DNA from: Planctomycetota bacterium
Lineage (GTDB): Bacteria > Planctomycetota > SZUA-567 > H5-PLA8
DNA: 64,000 nt
Direction: 5' to 3'
NCBI GenBank assembly: GCA_027493525.1
Contig: JAOSKN010000002.1
Location: 2,532,279-2,596,278 of the forward strand
The translations under genes and the position numbers were made by a program. The stretch's first letter is position 1, and every line of letters starts with the position of its first letter. The notes beneath the pieces were generated by a model that made no database searches, was not told the DNA's origin, and worked only from the letters and a program-made list of their open reading frames with translations. Of the stretch, positions 29,857-39,743 are shown piece by piece.

Positions 29857-30810
29857 TCAGGCCTCGTCCCGGCGCCGCAGCGCCCTCAGCTTCGCGCTCC
29901 GGCTGCGGGGATTGGCCTGGCTTTCGTCCGCTTCCGGCCGGACGACGGATTTCGTCAGTACCTGGAATCGTCCAGTTCCCTTGGCGCGCTTAAAGGCTTG
30001 TTTGACAAGACGATCCTCGCCGGAATGGAAGGCGATCGCGCAGAGCGTCCCGCCGGGCGCCAGGGTCTCGGGGGCGGCCTCCAGGAAGGCCTCCAAAGCC
30101 CCTAATTCGTCGTTCACGGCCATGCGCAGGGCCTGGAAGGTCCGGGTCGCGGGGTGGATGCGCTGGTGGCCCCGGACCTTGAGCGCGCGCCGCACGAGCC
30201 GCTCCAGGTCGCCCGTCGTCCGGACCGGCTCGTTGCGCCGGCGGGCCTCGACGAGCCAGCGCGCGAGCTTCCGCGACTGCCGTTCCCCGCCCAGGTGGAA
30301 GAGCGCGTCCGCCAGCTCGGCCTCGCCAGCCTCGGCGAGGTACTCGGCCGCCGAGCGGGGCAGGGTGGGGTCCAGGCGCAGGTCCAGCGGGGCGTCGTGG
30401 CGGAAGCTGAAGCCGCGCCCGGGATCGTCGAGCTGCATCGAGGAGACGCCCAGGTCGGCGAGAATCCCGCGCGGCGCGGCCGCCGGCGCCAGCCCGGCCA
30501 GCACGGCGGGCAACTCGCGAAAATTCGCCTGCCGCAGCTCCAGGGTCACGTTCTTGGCCTGGGCGCGGGGCTCCAGCCGCGCGCGCGCCAGCTCCAGCGC
30601 GGTGGGATCGACGTCGAGTCCCAGCAGCCGCCCGCCGGGGCCGAGGGCTTCCAGCATCAGCGCCGCGTGCCCGCCGGCGCCCAGCGTGGCGTCCACGGCC
30701 AGGTCGCCCGGGCGCAGGCGCAGCAGCTCAAGCGTCTCGCGGGGCAGGACGGAGACGTGCGGCGGAAGATCGGGGGACGGTTCGGAACTCATGGCGCGGC
30801 CCTCTCCCAT
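29857..30810 (-). CDS. rsmH: 16S rRNA (cytosine(1402)-N(4))-methyltransferase RsmH (MraW)
   Basis: HVSVLPRETLELL, VDATLGAGGHAALML, GILADLGVSSMQLDDPGRGFSFRHDAPLDLR, QALRMAVNDELGALE. Confidence 0.95.
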   Translation of the reverse strand: MGEGRAMSSEPSPDLPPHVSVLPRETLELLRLRPGDLAVDATLGAGGHAALMLEALGPGGRLLGLDVDPTALELARARLEPRAQAKNVTLELRQANFRELPAVLAGLAPAAAPRGILADLGVSSMQLDDPGRGFSFRHDAPLDLRLDPTLPRSAAEYLAEAGEAELADALFHLGGERQSRKLARWLVEARRRNEPVRTTGDLERLVRRALKVRGHQRIHPATRTFQALRMAVNDELGALEAFLEAAPETLAPGGTLCAIAFHSGEDRLVKQAFKRAKGTGRFQVLTKSVVRPEADESQANPRSRSAKLRALRRRDEA

Positions 30811-30848
30811 CCGGGAGAGGGCGGGGGAAGGACGGCAGCCGGCAACGG

Positions 30849-31103
30849 CTAAACGCCGGCGACGGCGGCGCGGCCGGCGCTGGCGGCGCGGAGGCCGCCG
30901 CGCGGGCGCACGCCCGAAATGCGCAGCAGGCTCTGCATGTAGGGCGAGAGTTCCACCGAGCCATAGGCCTGCCCGAGGCTGCGCACTTCGTCGCAGCGGC
31001 GGACGAGCAGTTCGGCGTCGGCGCGCAGGTCCTCGGGCAGCGGCGCGTCCGCGCCACGCGTCTCGAGGTGCCCGCGGATCCGATCGATGCTGGACGTACC
31101 CAT
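30849..31103 (-). CDS. Small hypothetical protein between mraZ and rsmH (84 aa)
   Basis: MGTSSIDRIRGHLETRGADAPLPEDLRADAELLVRRCDEVRSLGQAYGSVELSPYMQSLL...; consistent spacing within the operon. Confidence 0.6.
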   Translation of the reverse strand: MGTSSIDRIRGHLETRGADAPLPEDLRADAELLVRRCDEVRSLGQAYGSVELSPYMQSLLRISGVRPRGGLRAASAGRAAVAGV

Positions 31104-31141
31104 GACTTCCCCTCCATGCCGGCGCGGGGCGCCGGTCCAGG

Positions 31142-31660
31142 TTACAGGTTCAGGATGCCCGTGATCTTGGCGGCGCTGGCGGCGATCGTCTCGCGCTCCC
31201 GCGTCTCGTGGTCCCGGCGCGCCTCGGCCGGCCAGACTTCGATGCGGTTGAAGGCGCCGCAGAAGGCGACCTCCTCGCGCAGGCCCAACTGGTCCACCCA
31301 ATGCGGCGGCAGGACGATGCGCCCCTGCTTGTCCGGCTCGACCGGCTCGGCATGCCCGGAGAGGTGCGCGATCAGCGCCGCGCGCACTTCTTCCGTCAGG
31401 TCTTCGCGCCGGCGAATCCCGTCGAGGATCTGGTCCAACTGGGTCTGCGTGTACATCCGCAGGAAGCCTTCCTCGTTCCAGCGCACCAGCAGGATCTGGC
31501 CCTCGTCGGCTTCCAGGATGACTTTCATCAGGTGGCGCGGAATCGCGACCTGGTTCCGGCCCGAAACCTTATGGAAGGCCGTGCCGAAGAACGTCGCCCG
31601 GCGCGGGGCGCCGTTGGGGCGGTCGTTCGTGGGGACGGGGCCGGTTTCAGACACGTTCAT
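31142..31660 (-). CDS. mraZ: MraZ transcriptional regulator
   Basis: First gene of the dcw cluster; AbrB/MraZ-like GTAFHKVSGRNQVAIPRHL and DKQGRIVLPPHWVDQLGLREEVAFCGAFNRIEVW. Confidence 0.9.
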   Translation of the reverse strand: MNVSETGPVPTNDRPNGAPRRATFFGTAFHKVSGRNQVAIPRHLMKVILEADEGQILLVRWNEEGFLRMYTQTQLDQILDGIRRREDLTEEVRAALIAHLSGHAEPVEPDKQGRIVLPPHWVDQLGLREEVAFCGAFNRIEVWPAEARRDHETRERETIAASAAKITGILNL

Positions 31661-32029
31661 TCGCTCTCGTGCTATTAGCCTCTAATTTTCACTACTTTGG
31701 ACGCGAGGAAAGATACCTGTCACTGCAAAGCCCGTCAAGACTTTATCCTCTTGAAAGACAACGGGTTCTGGGTGCAGGCCTATTAGGCGTATATGGAAAC
31801 GGTATCGGGCACCATATCTGGTGCTTCTTGAGTCGCCTGAATTTTGAGGAGTTCACCTTCCATCGGCAGCTTGCACGTGTGCCTTGAGGAGAATTCTCGG
31901 CTCACGGGGCGGCCCGCCTCGGACGGGCACGGCTTCGTAGGTCCGGGTGAGCAGCATTTCGAGGGCAAGGTCTTGCATTCGCGGCGGGGCTATCTACGCT
32001 CTGCGTAAGAGTCCTCTTACGTTTTGCGT

Positions 32030-32410
32030 ATGCGATCGAAGGATGCCGCCATGCTGCTCTTCAGAATTCCCAGGCCTTCCGTTTCCGAGTGGGATGCCAC
32101 GATCCGCAGCCCGCAACGGACCCCGCGGGGGACGCCGTTCGTGCTGGAGCTGACGTTGAAGGGCGGCCTCGCCGCGCACTTCGGCGCGCCGCCGCGGGAT
32201 GGAACCCCGGGCATCCGCCCCGTGCGGCTGAAACCCACCGGGCGGCGCGACCGGCTCCGTGCGGAGATTGGGCTCGAGGACGTGGAGGCGGGCCGCGCTT
32301 CGGATGCCGGCGGCGACCTTGTGCTTCCCGTGGACATGGACGCCGAGGGCCTCGAGGAACTGCTGCGCTGGCAGGATCGCGCGCGCGCGCTCACGCGCGG
32401 GCAGGGCTGA
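32030..32410 (+). CDS. Hypothetical protein
   Basis: ORF with plausible composition (FVLELTLKGGLAAHFG..LRAEIGLEDVEAGRASDAGGDLVLPVDMDAEGLEELLRW); an opposite-strand ORF also exists. Confidence 0.45.
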   Translation: MRSKDAAMLLFRIPRPSVSEWDATIRSPQRTPRGTPFVLELTLKGGLAAHFGAPPRDGTPGIRPVRLKPTGRRDRLRAEIGLEDVEAGRASDAGGDLVLPVDMDAEGLEELLRWQDRARALTRGQG

Positions 32411-32416
32411 ACCCAC

Positions 32417-33739
32417 TTACGCTTCCAGGTCGAAGAGTTCGCGCGCCATGCGCCGGATCGTGGCGCGCTGGGCGGGGAGCATGCCGCGCTCGAAGGGCAG
32501 CTTCGGCGCGCTGGCGGCGTCGTTGAGCAGCCCGGCGGCGGCGTTGGCGACGGTGCACAGCGCGGCGGGGCTGACGGTCTCCAGCGTGTCGTGCGGCCCG
32601 TGGTGCTGCCAGCGCCCGCCGGGGAAGTTGCTCCGCCCGAACCAGAGCGACGGCACCCCGAAGACCGTGAAGGGGAAATGGTCGGCAAAGGGCGTCACCG
32701 CGTGGCTGATCCGCGCCGGCGAGCCGCCCCGGAGCATGCCCTCCACGGCCCAGCGCTCGAAGCGCGGCGAGCCGGCCACCAGCATCTCGGAGTGCCCCAG
32801 CGACGACGCGAGCGAGTCGAAGTTGAGCATCAGCGCGTGCCGGCGCATCTCGGCGCGGTGCGCCTCCGCGTACCACTTGGAGCCCACGGAGAGCTGCTCC
32901 TCGGCGCCGAAGGCGATGAAGCGGATCGAGCGGCGGAAGGGTTTGCGCAGCGCCTGCTTCGCGAAGGCCTCGGCCAGCGCCAGGACCGTCACCGTTCCGC
33001 TGGCGTTGTCGTCGGCGCCGGGGTTGCCGAGCTGCGTATCGTAGTGGCAGCCCAGGGCGAGCAGCCCCGCGTTGGGGTCGCTGCCGGGCAGGTCGCCGAC
33101 CACGTTGTACGAGGTCGCGTCGGCCAGCTCGGACTTGATGCAGGCGCGCACGCGGTTGACGCCGCGCGTGCGCCAGTCGTACGCTTCCAGGTACGGCACG
33201 CCGGCCGTGGGCAGCGCGCCGAAGCGGCGTTTCCACTCGGGGATCATCCCGTCGGCCTTGGCCCACTCCACCGGGAAGCGGTCGTCCACCCACAGGACCA
33301 CGTCGGCGGCGCTCGCCACCAGGCGCCGGTAAAAGTCCGTGTCGCTCGAGAGCGGGCCGAAGGCCAGCAGGGCCTTGCCCTTCAGCGCGCCCCGGCGCAG
33401 CGCGGCCTTCTGTTCGGGGAACTCCATCCAGACCAGCTCGCGTTCGACCGGCCGCCCGGCAGGGCGGGTCGAAGGGCTGCCGACAAGGACCGAGGCGTCG
33501 ACCTTGCGCCAGCGCTTCCCGACGCGGACTTCCACCCGCGCCTCGGCCTCCACCAGCGTGCGGCAGGGGAATGCCTCCAGCCGCGATTCGGCCAGCCCCG
33601 CGCGCTGGAAGCGTTCGAGGATGTAGAGCGCGCTCTCGTATTCGTTCTTGCTTCCCGCGCGGCGTTCCCCGATGGTTTTGCAGAGCACCTTCCAGTGCGG
33701 TTTCACGTCCGAGGGGCGAATCCGGGGCACGCGGGCCAT
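32417..33739 (-). CDS. M28-family zinc metallopeptidase
   Basis: LLALGCHYDTQLGNPGADDNASGTVTVLALAEAF, RFIAFGAEEQLSVGSKWYAE, HGPHDTLETV. Confidence 0.9.
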   Translation of the reverse strand: MARVPRIRPSDVKPHWKVLCKTIGERRAGSKNEYESALYILERFQRAGLAESRLEAFPCRTLVEAEARVEVRVGKRWRKVDASVLVGSPSTRPAGRPVERELVWMEFPEQKAALRRGALKGKALLAFGPLSSDTDFYRRLVASAADVVLWVDDRFPVEWAKADGMIPEWKRRFGALPTAGVPYLEAYDWRTRGVNRVRACIKSELADATSYNVVGDLPGSDPNAGLLALGCHYDTQLGNPGADDNASGTVTVLALAEAFAKQALRKPFRRSIRFIAFGAEEQLSVGSKWYAEAHRAEMRRHALMLNFDSLASSLGHSEMLVAGSPRFERWAVEGMLRGGSPARISHAVTPFADHFPFTVFGVPSLWFGRSNFPGGRWQHHGPHDTLETVSPAALCTVANAAAGLLNDAASAPKLPFERGMLPAQRATIRRMARELFDLEA

Positions 33740-33866
33740 GAAGGGCTCCTCGGGGCCGGTCCGTCGCGCGGAGCGCCTGCGGCGGGTCGGGGGCATGCGC
33801 GTTTGAGCTTCTACCGGAGTCTAACCGGATTATAAAGAAACCGAAAAGACGGAAAAGGAGCGTGAC

Positions 33867-34739
33867 ATGGCCCGGCATCCTCGTGCAAGCGCCAAGGCGA
33901 TCAAGTCCATCTACCTGATGACCGACCTCGAAGGCTGCGCCGGCGTCGACGACTGGGATCCGCGGCACCACGAGTACGTCAACACGGCGCGCTACATCTA
34001 CGAGCGCTCCGAGATGCAGCGGCTCCTGACCGGCGAGGTCAACGCCTGCGTCGAAGGCTGCCTGGACGCGGGCGTCGAGACGGTCATCGTCAACGACGCC
34101 CACGGCGCGGGGCGCACGATCCTGATCGAGGAACTCCATCCCCGCGCGCTCCTGGTGAAGGGCAAGCAGCGGCCCAGATGGTGGATCGGCCTCGAACGTT
34201 GCGACGCGATCTTCCACGTCGGGATGCACGCGATCTCCGACACGCCCGCCGGGACGCTCTGCCATACCATGAGCAAAGGCGTGAAGGATTACCGCATCAA
34301 CGGGCGGGCGGTCAGCGAGTTCGACCTGGCCATCCTCATCGCGGGGGAGCTCGGCCTTCCCGCGCCGTTCCTCTCCGGCGAGCGCAACGCCTGCCGGCAG
34401 GCGCGCCGCTTCGTGCCCGGGATCGTGACCGTGGAGACGAAGGAGGGGCTCTCCATCGAGAGCGCGATCCACCGCTCGCCCATCGCCGTCCGCGCCGAGA
34501 TCCGCGAACGCTCCGCGGCGGCCATCGAAAAAGCCCGCCAGGGCAAGGTCAAACCCGTGCGCGCGAAGAGCCCCTGTACCCTCGAGATCGAGATGCGCGA
34601 GCCGCACTACAAACCAGAGCAGGCCGCGCCATGGAAGACCTTCGTCAACTCGCGGACCATGCGCTGGCATGCGCCGGACATCATCACCCTCCTGAACTTC
34701 GCGTTTTACAATCAGTCCCCCCGCAAGGCCTGGCGCTGA
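33867..34739 (+). CDS. M55-family (D-aminopeptidase DppA-like) metallopeptidase
   Basis: IYLMTDLEGCAGVDDWDPRH, VETVIVNDAHGAGRTILIEELHPRALLVKGKQRPRWW, FHVGMHA. Confidence 0.9.
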   Translation: MARHPRASAKAIKSIYLMTDLEGCAGVDDWDPRHHEYVNTARYIYERSEMQRLLTGEVNACVEGCLDAGVETVIVNDAHGAGRTILIEELHPRALLVKGKQRPRWWIGLERCDAIFHVGMHAISDTPAGTLCHTMSKGVKDYRINGRAVSEFDLAILIAGELGLPAPFLSGERNACRQARRFVPGIVTVETKEGLSIESAIHRSPIAVRAEIRERSAAAIEKARQGKVKPVRAKSPCTLEIEMREPHYKPEQAAPWKTFVNSRTMRWHAPDIITLLNFAFYNQSPRKAWR

Positions 34740-34915
34740 ATGGCGGCAAGTTCTTGCCCGTCAAGCGGATGAAGATGTGAGCGAAAACCGCGCAAGGTCG
34801 CCGGCCGAACTCCATTTACATGGTGTATGCGATATAGGTTGTCTATAACTCTCGGGTTGATTTAGGTGGGTGTTCGGTTTTGTTCTGTGGCAGGTCAAAC
34901 TCAAAGGAGCAGAGC

Positions 34916-35767
34916 ATGGCTAGGGTGTTAGATTTGAGGCGATCCCTGATTCTGGGCTTCCTGGCGGCGGTGGCATGCGCGACGAGCCAGGCCGGAGCGT
35001 ACCAGGCCGAGCAGGTCGCATACGATTGGCCCGCCGCGATGAAGGCCGTGGCGCAGAAGTTCAAGGGCACGCCTGGGGTCTACCTGCATCTGGGCGATTC
35101 GATCTCGTACGCCAATCCCTATTCGCAGTACGCGCGGAACGGGCAGGGACATAGCGCCGAGGAGAAGGCGTTCCTCAAGTGGTCGCATTGCAACGACCGG
35201 AACGACACCGACGGCTGGTTCCTCACCTCCAACGACGTCCAGAACGGGCGCAGCCACACGGCCGCGAGCGGCGTGCGCGCCGACGAGTACCTCCAGGGCG
35301 GCAAGCACGGCCTGCCGTCGCTGGCCGATATCGTCAAGAAGTACAACCCGCAGATGGCGCTGGTGATGCTCGGCACGAACGACCTCTCGGCGGGCCGCCC
35401 GGTGGCCGCGTACATCGCCGACATGGAGAAGCTCGTCGACGCGCTGCTGGCCAACGGGACGGTGCCGCTCCTCTCGACGCTCCCGCCGCACCTCAAGAAG
35501 ATGGAAGCCTGCGACCAGTACAACGCGGCCCTGAAGGCGCTGGCGGAGAAGAAGAAGCTGCCGCTGGTGGACCTCAACGCCGAGATGCGCGCGCGGGCCG
35601 GCGAGGCGTACACCAAGGGCTACATGGCCGACGACGGCGTGCACCTTAGCCCCGCCAGTTCCAACGGCCCCGCGAGCGAGGAGAACCTCAAGCAGTGCGG
35701 CTACCTCCTGCGCGGCTACCTCGCGGTGCAGAAGGGCATGGAAGTGAAGGCCAAGGTCCTCGACTAG
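34916..35767 (+). CDS. SGNH/GDSL hydrolase-family secreted protein
   Basis: Signal peptide; VYLHLGDSISYANPY (GDS), LVMLGTNDLSAGRPV (GTND), DDGVHLSPAS (DxxH). Confidence 0.85.
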   Translation: MARVLDLRRSLILGFLAAVACATSQAGAYQAEQVAYDWPAAMKAVAQKFKGTPGVYLHLGDSISYANPYSQYARNGQGHSAEEKAFLKWSHCNDRNDTDGWFLTSNDVQNGRSHTAASGVRADEYLQGGKHGLPSLADIVKKYNPQMALVMLGTNDLSAGRPVAAYIADMEKLVDALLANGTVPLLSTLPPHLKKMEACDQYNAALKALAEKKKLPLVDLNAEMRARAGEAYTKGYMADDGVHLSPASSNGPASEENLKQCGYLLRGYLAVQKGMEVKAKVLD

Positions 35768-35931
35768 TGCTCCTTGACTCTTGGTCTTGTGTGTTGCGGA
35801 GAGGAGTTTTGGCCGTGATCAAGGCGCGCGAAGAATCACCGTATCAAGAAGATACGCTGCTCGGAGCGCAACGCAGAGCACGGCCAAAAGAACCGACGCA
35901 ACACACAAGAATAAGAGGCAAGGGGCACTAG
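35764..35931. mobile_element. MITE-like element with long imperfect terminal inverted repeats (about 55 bp) and no coding capacity
   Basis: CTAGTGCTCCTTGACTCTTGGTCTTGTGTGTTGCG...TTTTGGCCGTGATC pairs with GAGCACGGCCAAAAGAACCGACGCAACACACAAGAATAAGAGGCAAGGGGCACTAG. Confidence 0.75.
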
Positions 35932-35953
35932 AGCCGGTCCGGCGGGAACCCGC

Positions 35954-37813
35954 GTGATGCGCCTGCTGCTGCTGTTGGCCTGCCTGCCGGGGGCGTTTGC
36001 CGCGCGCGCGGCGACGCTGGGCGTCGGCCCGGGCCAGCCCTACGCGCGTATCATGGACGCCTACAAGGCCGCCAAGGACGGGGACACCATCGCCGTTCTG
36101 CCGCTGCCCAACGGGCAGGCCTACAAGGCCGAGGAACTCCAGGTCAAGAAGGCCCGCCTGCGCTTCGTGGCGCTGCGCAAGCCGGGCGAGCCCCGCGTCA
36201 AGATCGACGGAAGCGGCGGCAACTACGAGGGCGTCGAACCGCACCCGCGCGCGATCTTTCAGTTCAACCCCGGAGCCGACGGCTGCCTGGTTGAAGGTTT
36301 TGAACTCTTCAAGGCCCACAACAGCACGGCCAACGGCGCGGGCGTGCGCGTTAATGAAGCCAGCCACGTCACGATCCGCGATTGCGAGATCCGCGATTGC
36401 GACATGGGCATGATGGCCAACGGCGACGTGCGCAAAGGGACGATGGCCAACCTGCGCGTCGAGTTCTGCGAAGTCCACCACAACGGCGACGACGGCAAGC
36501 CGGGACTCAACCACAACTTCTACCTGGGCGGCACCAGCGTCACGCTCCACGGCTGCGACGTCCATCACCCCACCACCGGGCACAACGTCAAGAGCCGCGC
36601 GCACCACACCCGCGTGGAGTTCTGCTTCGTCCACGACTCGCTGAACCGCGAATTCGATCTCGTCGACGGGCACCAGAACACCGAGGCGCCAAACAGCGAC
36701 GCGGTCCTGCTGGGGAACCTCGTGGTCAAGAGCCCGAACTGCGACAACGGCGGCACGATCCACTTCGGCCAGGACGTCGGGAGCCCTCACAACGGGCGGC
36801 TGTACCTGGTCCACAACACGATCGTGACGTACTCGCGCGCGCCGGTGGTGACCCTATCGGCGGCCGGCGCGAGCCTGAGCGTGCTGAACAATGTCGTCTG
36901 GCAGGCCGACACGACGGGCAAGGAACTGGTCCTGGCGGCGAGTTCGGGCGGCGGCAAGGTGGAGCGCTCCGAGGGCCGCAACAACTGGTTCGGCCCGCGC
37001 GCGCAACTGCCCGCGGCGGGCCTGGCGGCGGCGGGGAACTACCTCGCGCCGGGCGCCGAGCGCCCGCCCTTCGTCGATCCGGCCAAGTACGATTACCGGC
37101 TTGGCGCTTCCAACCCGCTGCTCGTGGACGTGGGGCTCGACCTGAAGGAGCTCGTCCTGCCGGGCGTGCCCGGCGGCCCGCCGGCCGAGGCGCTGGAACT
37201 GCGGCACTACATCCACCCGCTCCAGACCGAACCGCGCGCGATATCGGGCCACCCCGACTTGGGCGCCTACGAACTGGGCGCCGGGCAGGGGCAGGCCGTG
37301 GCGTCGGCTTCGCGGACCGCGGAGGCCCCGGCCCCCACGGCTCAGGCACGGGCTTCGAAGACCCCGGCCGCGTCCGAGGGGCCGCCCGTCGACGCCAAGG
37401 CCCAGGCGGCGCTGAGGCTGCGCTGGCGGGAGCGCTTGGTCGCGCGCGTGGCCCAGGGCGTCAAGGACGGCGCGCGCCCGCGCGCGTACCTGAGCCTCTT
37501 CGGAGACAAGGCCGAAGCGGTCAAGATCCAGGGCGCCGACCAAGAGGGCCTGCAACTCGCCTACAACGGCAACCAGATGGCCTGGACCTGGAAGCAGGTC
37601 CAGGACGCGGACCTCTTGGGACTGGCGCAGGTGTACTGCGAGCCCGAGCGCGCCCCCGACAACCTGCTCCTGGGGAGCTTCCTCTGGATGGCCGGACGCA
37701 ACGGCATCGCGGACGAGCACTTCGCCAAGGCGCGCTTGGGCGGGGCGGAGGGCGTTGAAGAGGTGCAGGAAGAACTGCGCGCGATCTTCCCCGCCGGCGC
37801 GCCGCATCCGTAG
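35954..37813 (+). CDS. Secreted right-handed parallel beta-helix repeat protein
   Basis: Signal peptide (MRLLLLLACLPGAFAARA), GPGQPYARIMDAYKAAKDGDTIAV, beta-helix rungs, C-terminal extension. Confidence 0.85.
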   Translation: MMRLLLLLACLPGAFAARAATLGVGPGQPYARIMDAYKAAKDGDTIAVLPLPNGQAYKAEELQVKKARLRFVALRKPGEPRVKIDGSGGNYEGVEPHPRAIFQFNPGADGCLVEGFELFKAHNSTANGAGVRVNEASHVTIRDCEIRDCDMGMMANGDVRKGTMANLRVEFCEVHHNGDDGKPGLNHNFYLGGTSVTLHGCDVHHPTTGHNVKSRAHHTRVEFCFVHDSLNREFDLVDGHQNTEAPNSDAVLLGNLVVKSPNCDNGGTIHFGQDVGSPHNGRLYLVHNTIVTYSRAPVVTLSAAGASLSVLNNVVWQADTTGKELVLAASSGGGKVERSEGRNNWFGPRAQLPAAGLAAAGNYLAPGAERPPFVDPAKYDYRLGASNPLLVDVGLDLKELVLPGVPGGPPAEALELRHYIHPLQTEPRAISGHPDLGAYELGAGQGQAVASASRTAEAPAPTAQARASKTPAASEGPPVDAKAQAALRLRWRERLVARVAQGVKDGARPRAYLSLFGDKAEAVKIQGADQEGLQLAYNGNQMAWTWKQVQDADLLGLAQVYCEPERAPDNLLLGSFLWMAGRNGIADEHFAKARLGGAEGVEEVQEELRAIFPAGAPHP

Positions 37814-37895
37814 CCCCGCGTTCCCCACTGGCATTCCTCGATCCCCGGCCTAAACTAATGGGTCCAGGCATTCACGCCGGACGAGGACTCTGGAC

Positions 37896-39632
37896 ATGAA
37901 ACTTGAGTGGTTCCGCGATCACCAGAGCAAGCTCTGGTACATCGTCGCGCCCCTGGTGATCCTGAGCATGGTGCTCTTCACGCCCACCGGCAAAGAAGAC
38001 GGCGGCGGCGGCGTGACGGGCCCCACGGGCACGTTCGTGAGCATGGAAGGCAAGACGCATACCGTTTCGCCGACCGAACTCTTCACCATGCGCAGGCTCC
38101 TGACGCAATTCAGCCCGCCCCAGGCGGCGAATCAGGGGTACCTTTCGCGCGAGGCGCTGCACCACCGCATGAAGTGCCAGCTCGTGCGCGACATGGGCTT
38201 CGAGGTCGGCAAGAAGGAGCTGACCGAGTCGATCCGCAACCAGATCAAGGGCCGAACCGGCAAGGACGAGGTCACCCCGCAGCGCTACGAGACGATGCTG
38301 GGCCGCATGGAGATGAGCAAGGGCGAATTCGAGGATCTGGTGCTCGACTTCGAGCTGCTGGGCAAGTTCGACGACGTGATGCGCCTGGCCAGCATCTCCG
38401 ACGCCGACCTCTACGTCTTCTACTGCATGCAGAAGGAGAAAGTGAGGCTGCTCTACAAGCCCGTCCGCGCGACCGAATACCTGAGCCAGGTCGAGAAGCC
38501 CAGCGCCGAGGACCTGCAGGCCTACTACGAGAAGAACAAGGACCTGCCGGCCACGCGCAGCGGCTCGCTCTACACCGAAGCCCGGCTCTCCGCCGACGCG
38601 CTCTTCATCGGCTCCGAGGACATCGACAAGCTCATCGCGCCCGCCGACAAGGACCTCGAGGAGTATTACGAGAAGTACCGCACCCTGTTCTGGCCTGACG
38701 ACAAGGGCGGCTTCAAGCCTTTCGCGGACGTGAAGGACGACGTGGCCAAGCGTTACAAGAAGGACAAGCGCGGCAAGACCGCCGACGAGCAGTTCGAGAA
38801 GTGGGGCAAGGAACTCGCCGAGGAGATGGCCAAGCTGAAACCCGAGGCCGGCGAGTTCGACTGGGCGGGCTTCGCCAAGGCCCGCGGACTGACTTGGTGG
38901 CGGACCAAGCCCCTGACCCAGGCCGAGTACCGGGACGGCAAGGAAGAGGTGTCGGCGGAGAATTTCAAGGGCGCGGTGAACCTGTACCGCATGGCCGAGA
39001 AGGCCGCGGATGAGGAGGAAGAGAAGCTGCGCGCGGCGGAGCGCGACAAACTCCAGGCGCCGCGCCGGATCAATCACTTCACCGATAACGAGGGCTTCGT
39101 GGCCCTGCGCATCGCCTCGTTCGACCCCCAGCGCCTCAAGACGCTCGAAGAGGCGAAGGACCTGATCGAGAAGAACCTGATCGTGGACCGTGCCTGCGAC
39201 AAGGCCCGCGAAGCCGCCGAGGCGCTCAAGGAGAAGTGGGCCGCCGGCGAAGAGCTGCCCGACCCCAAGAACCTCGAAGACGAGATCTTCGACGAAGCGG
39301 GCACGAACCCGCTGTACCGCGCCTTCCGCGCCAAGCCCCAGCCGGCGGGGACGATCCTCGAGGTCGCCGACGACTTCGATCCCGACGAGGTGAAGAAGGA
39401 TCCCAAGACGCGGCTGCACTACTACCTGGTCGGCTACGCGGTCGAGCGGATCGTGCCGGCGTGGGAGGCCTTCGAGAAGGACTCCACCTTCAACCGCACG
39501 CAGCGGCGGATCGACTTGACGCCGTATTACCAGTACTATCAGCGCCAGTCGGCCCAGGAATACCTGATCAAGATCGGCAAGCCCCGCACCACCGGCCCGA
39601 AGGATCCGCCGCTCTACTCCCGGGGGTCCTGA
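37896..39632 (+). CDS. Membrane-anchored SurA/PpiD N-terminal-like protein; no recognisable PPIase domain
   Basis: N-terminal TM (LWYIVAPLVILSMVLF), Lys/Glu-rich helical SurA_N-like region. Confidence 0.55.
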   Translation: MKLEWFRDHQSKLWYIVAPLVILSMVLFTPTGKEDGGGGVTGPTGTFVSMEGKTHTVSPTELFTMRRLLTQFSPPQAANQGYLSREALHHRMKCQLVRDMGFEVGKKELTESIRNQIKGRTGKDEVTPQRYETMLGRMEMSKGEFEDLVLDFELLGKFDDVMRLASISDADLYVFYCMQKEKVRLLYKPVRATEYLSQVEKPSAEDLQAYYEKNKDLPATRSGSLYTEARLSADALFIGSEDIDKLIAPADKDLEEYYEKYRTLFWPDDKGGFKPFADVKDDVAKRYKKDKRGKTADEQFEKWGKELAEEMAKLKPEAGEFDWAGFAKARGLTWWRTKPLTQAEYRDGKEEVSAENFKGAVNLYRMAEKAADEEEEKLRAAERDKLQAPRRINHFTDNEGFVALRIASFDPQRLKTLEEAKDLIEKNLIVDRACDKAREAAEALKEKWAAGEELPDPKNLEDEIFDEAGTNPLYRAFRAKPQPAGTILEVADDFDPDEVKKDPKTRLHYYLVGYAVERIVPAWEAFEKDSTFNRTQRRIDLTPYYQYYQRQSAQEYLIKIGKPRTTGPKDPPLYSRGS

Positions 39633-39735
39633 CGCCCGCGGGCCCTGACCGGAGCGCGTCGTGAGCGACCGTTACCAGCGCATCTTCGAGCACGCCGGCT
39701 GCGGCGTGCTCATGCTGGACCTCGAAGGCCGCATC

Positions 39736-39743
39736 CTCGATTT
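39736..39743 (+). repeat. Left 8-bp target-site duplication CTCGATTT of the IS66 element (right copy 41217-41224)
   Basis: Identical 8-mers flank the IS ends. Confidence 0.9.

Noticed and set aside
35819-36814. Minus-strand 331-aa ORF
   Set aside because: Antisense to the beta-helix protein and runs through the MITE-like element
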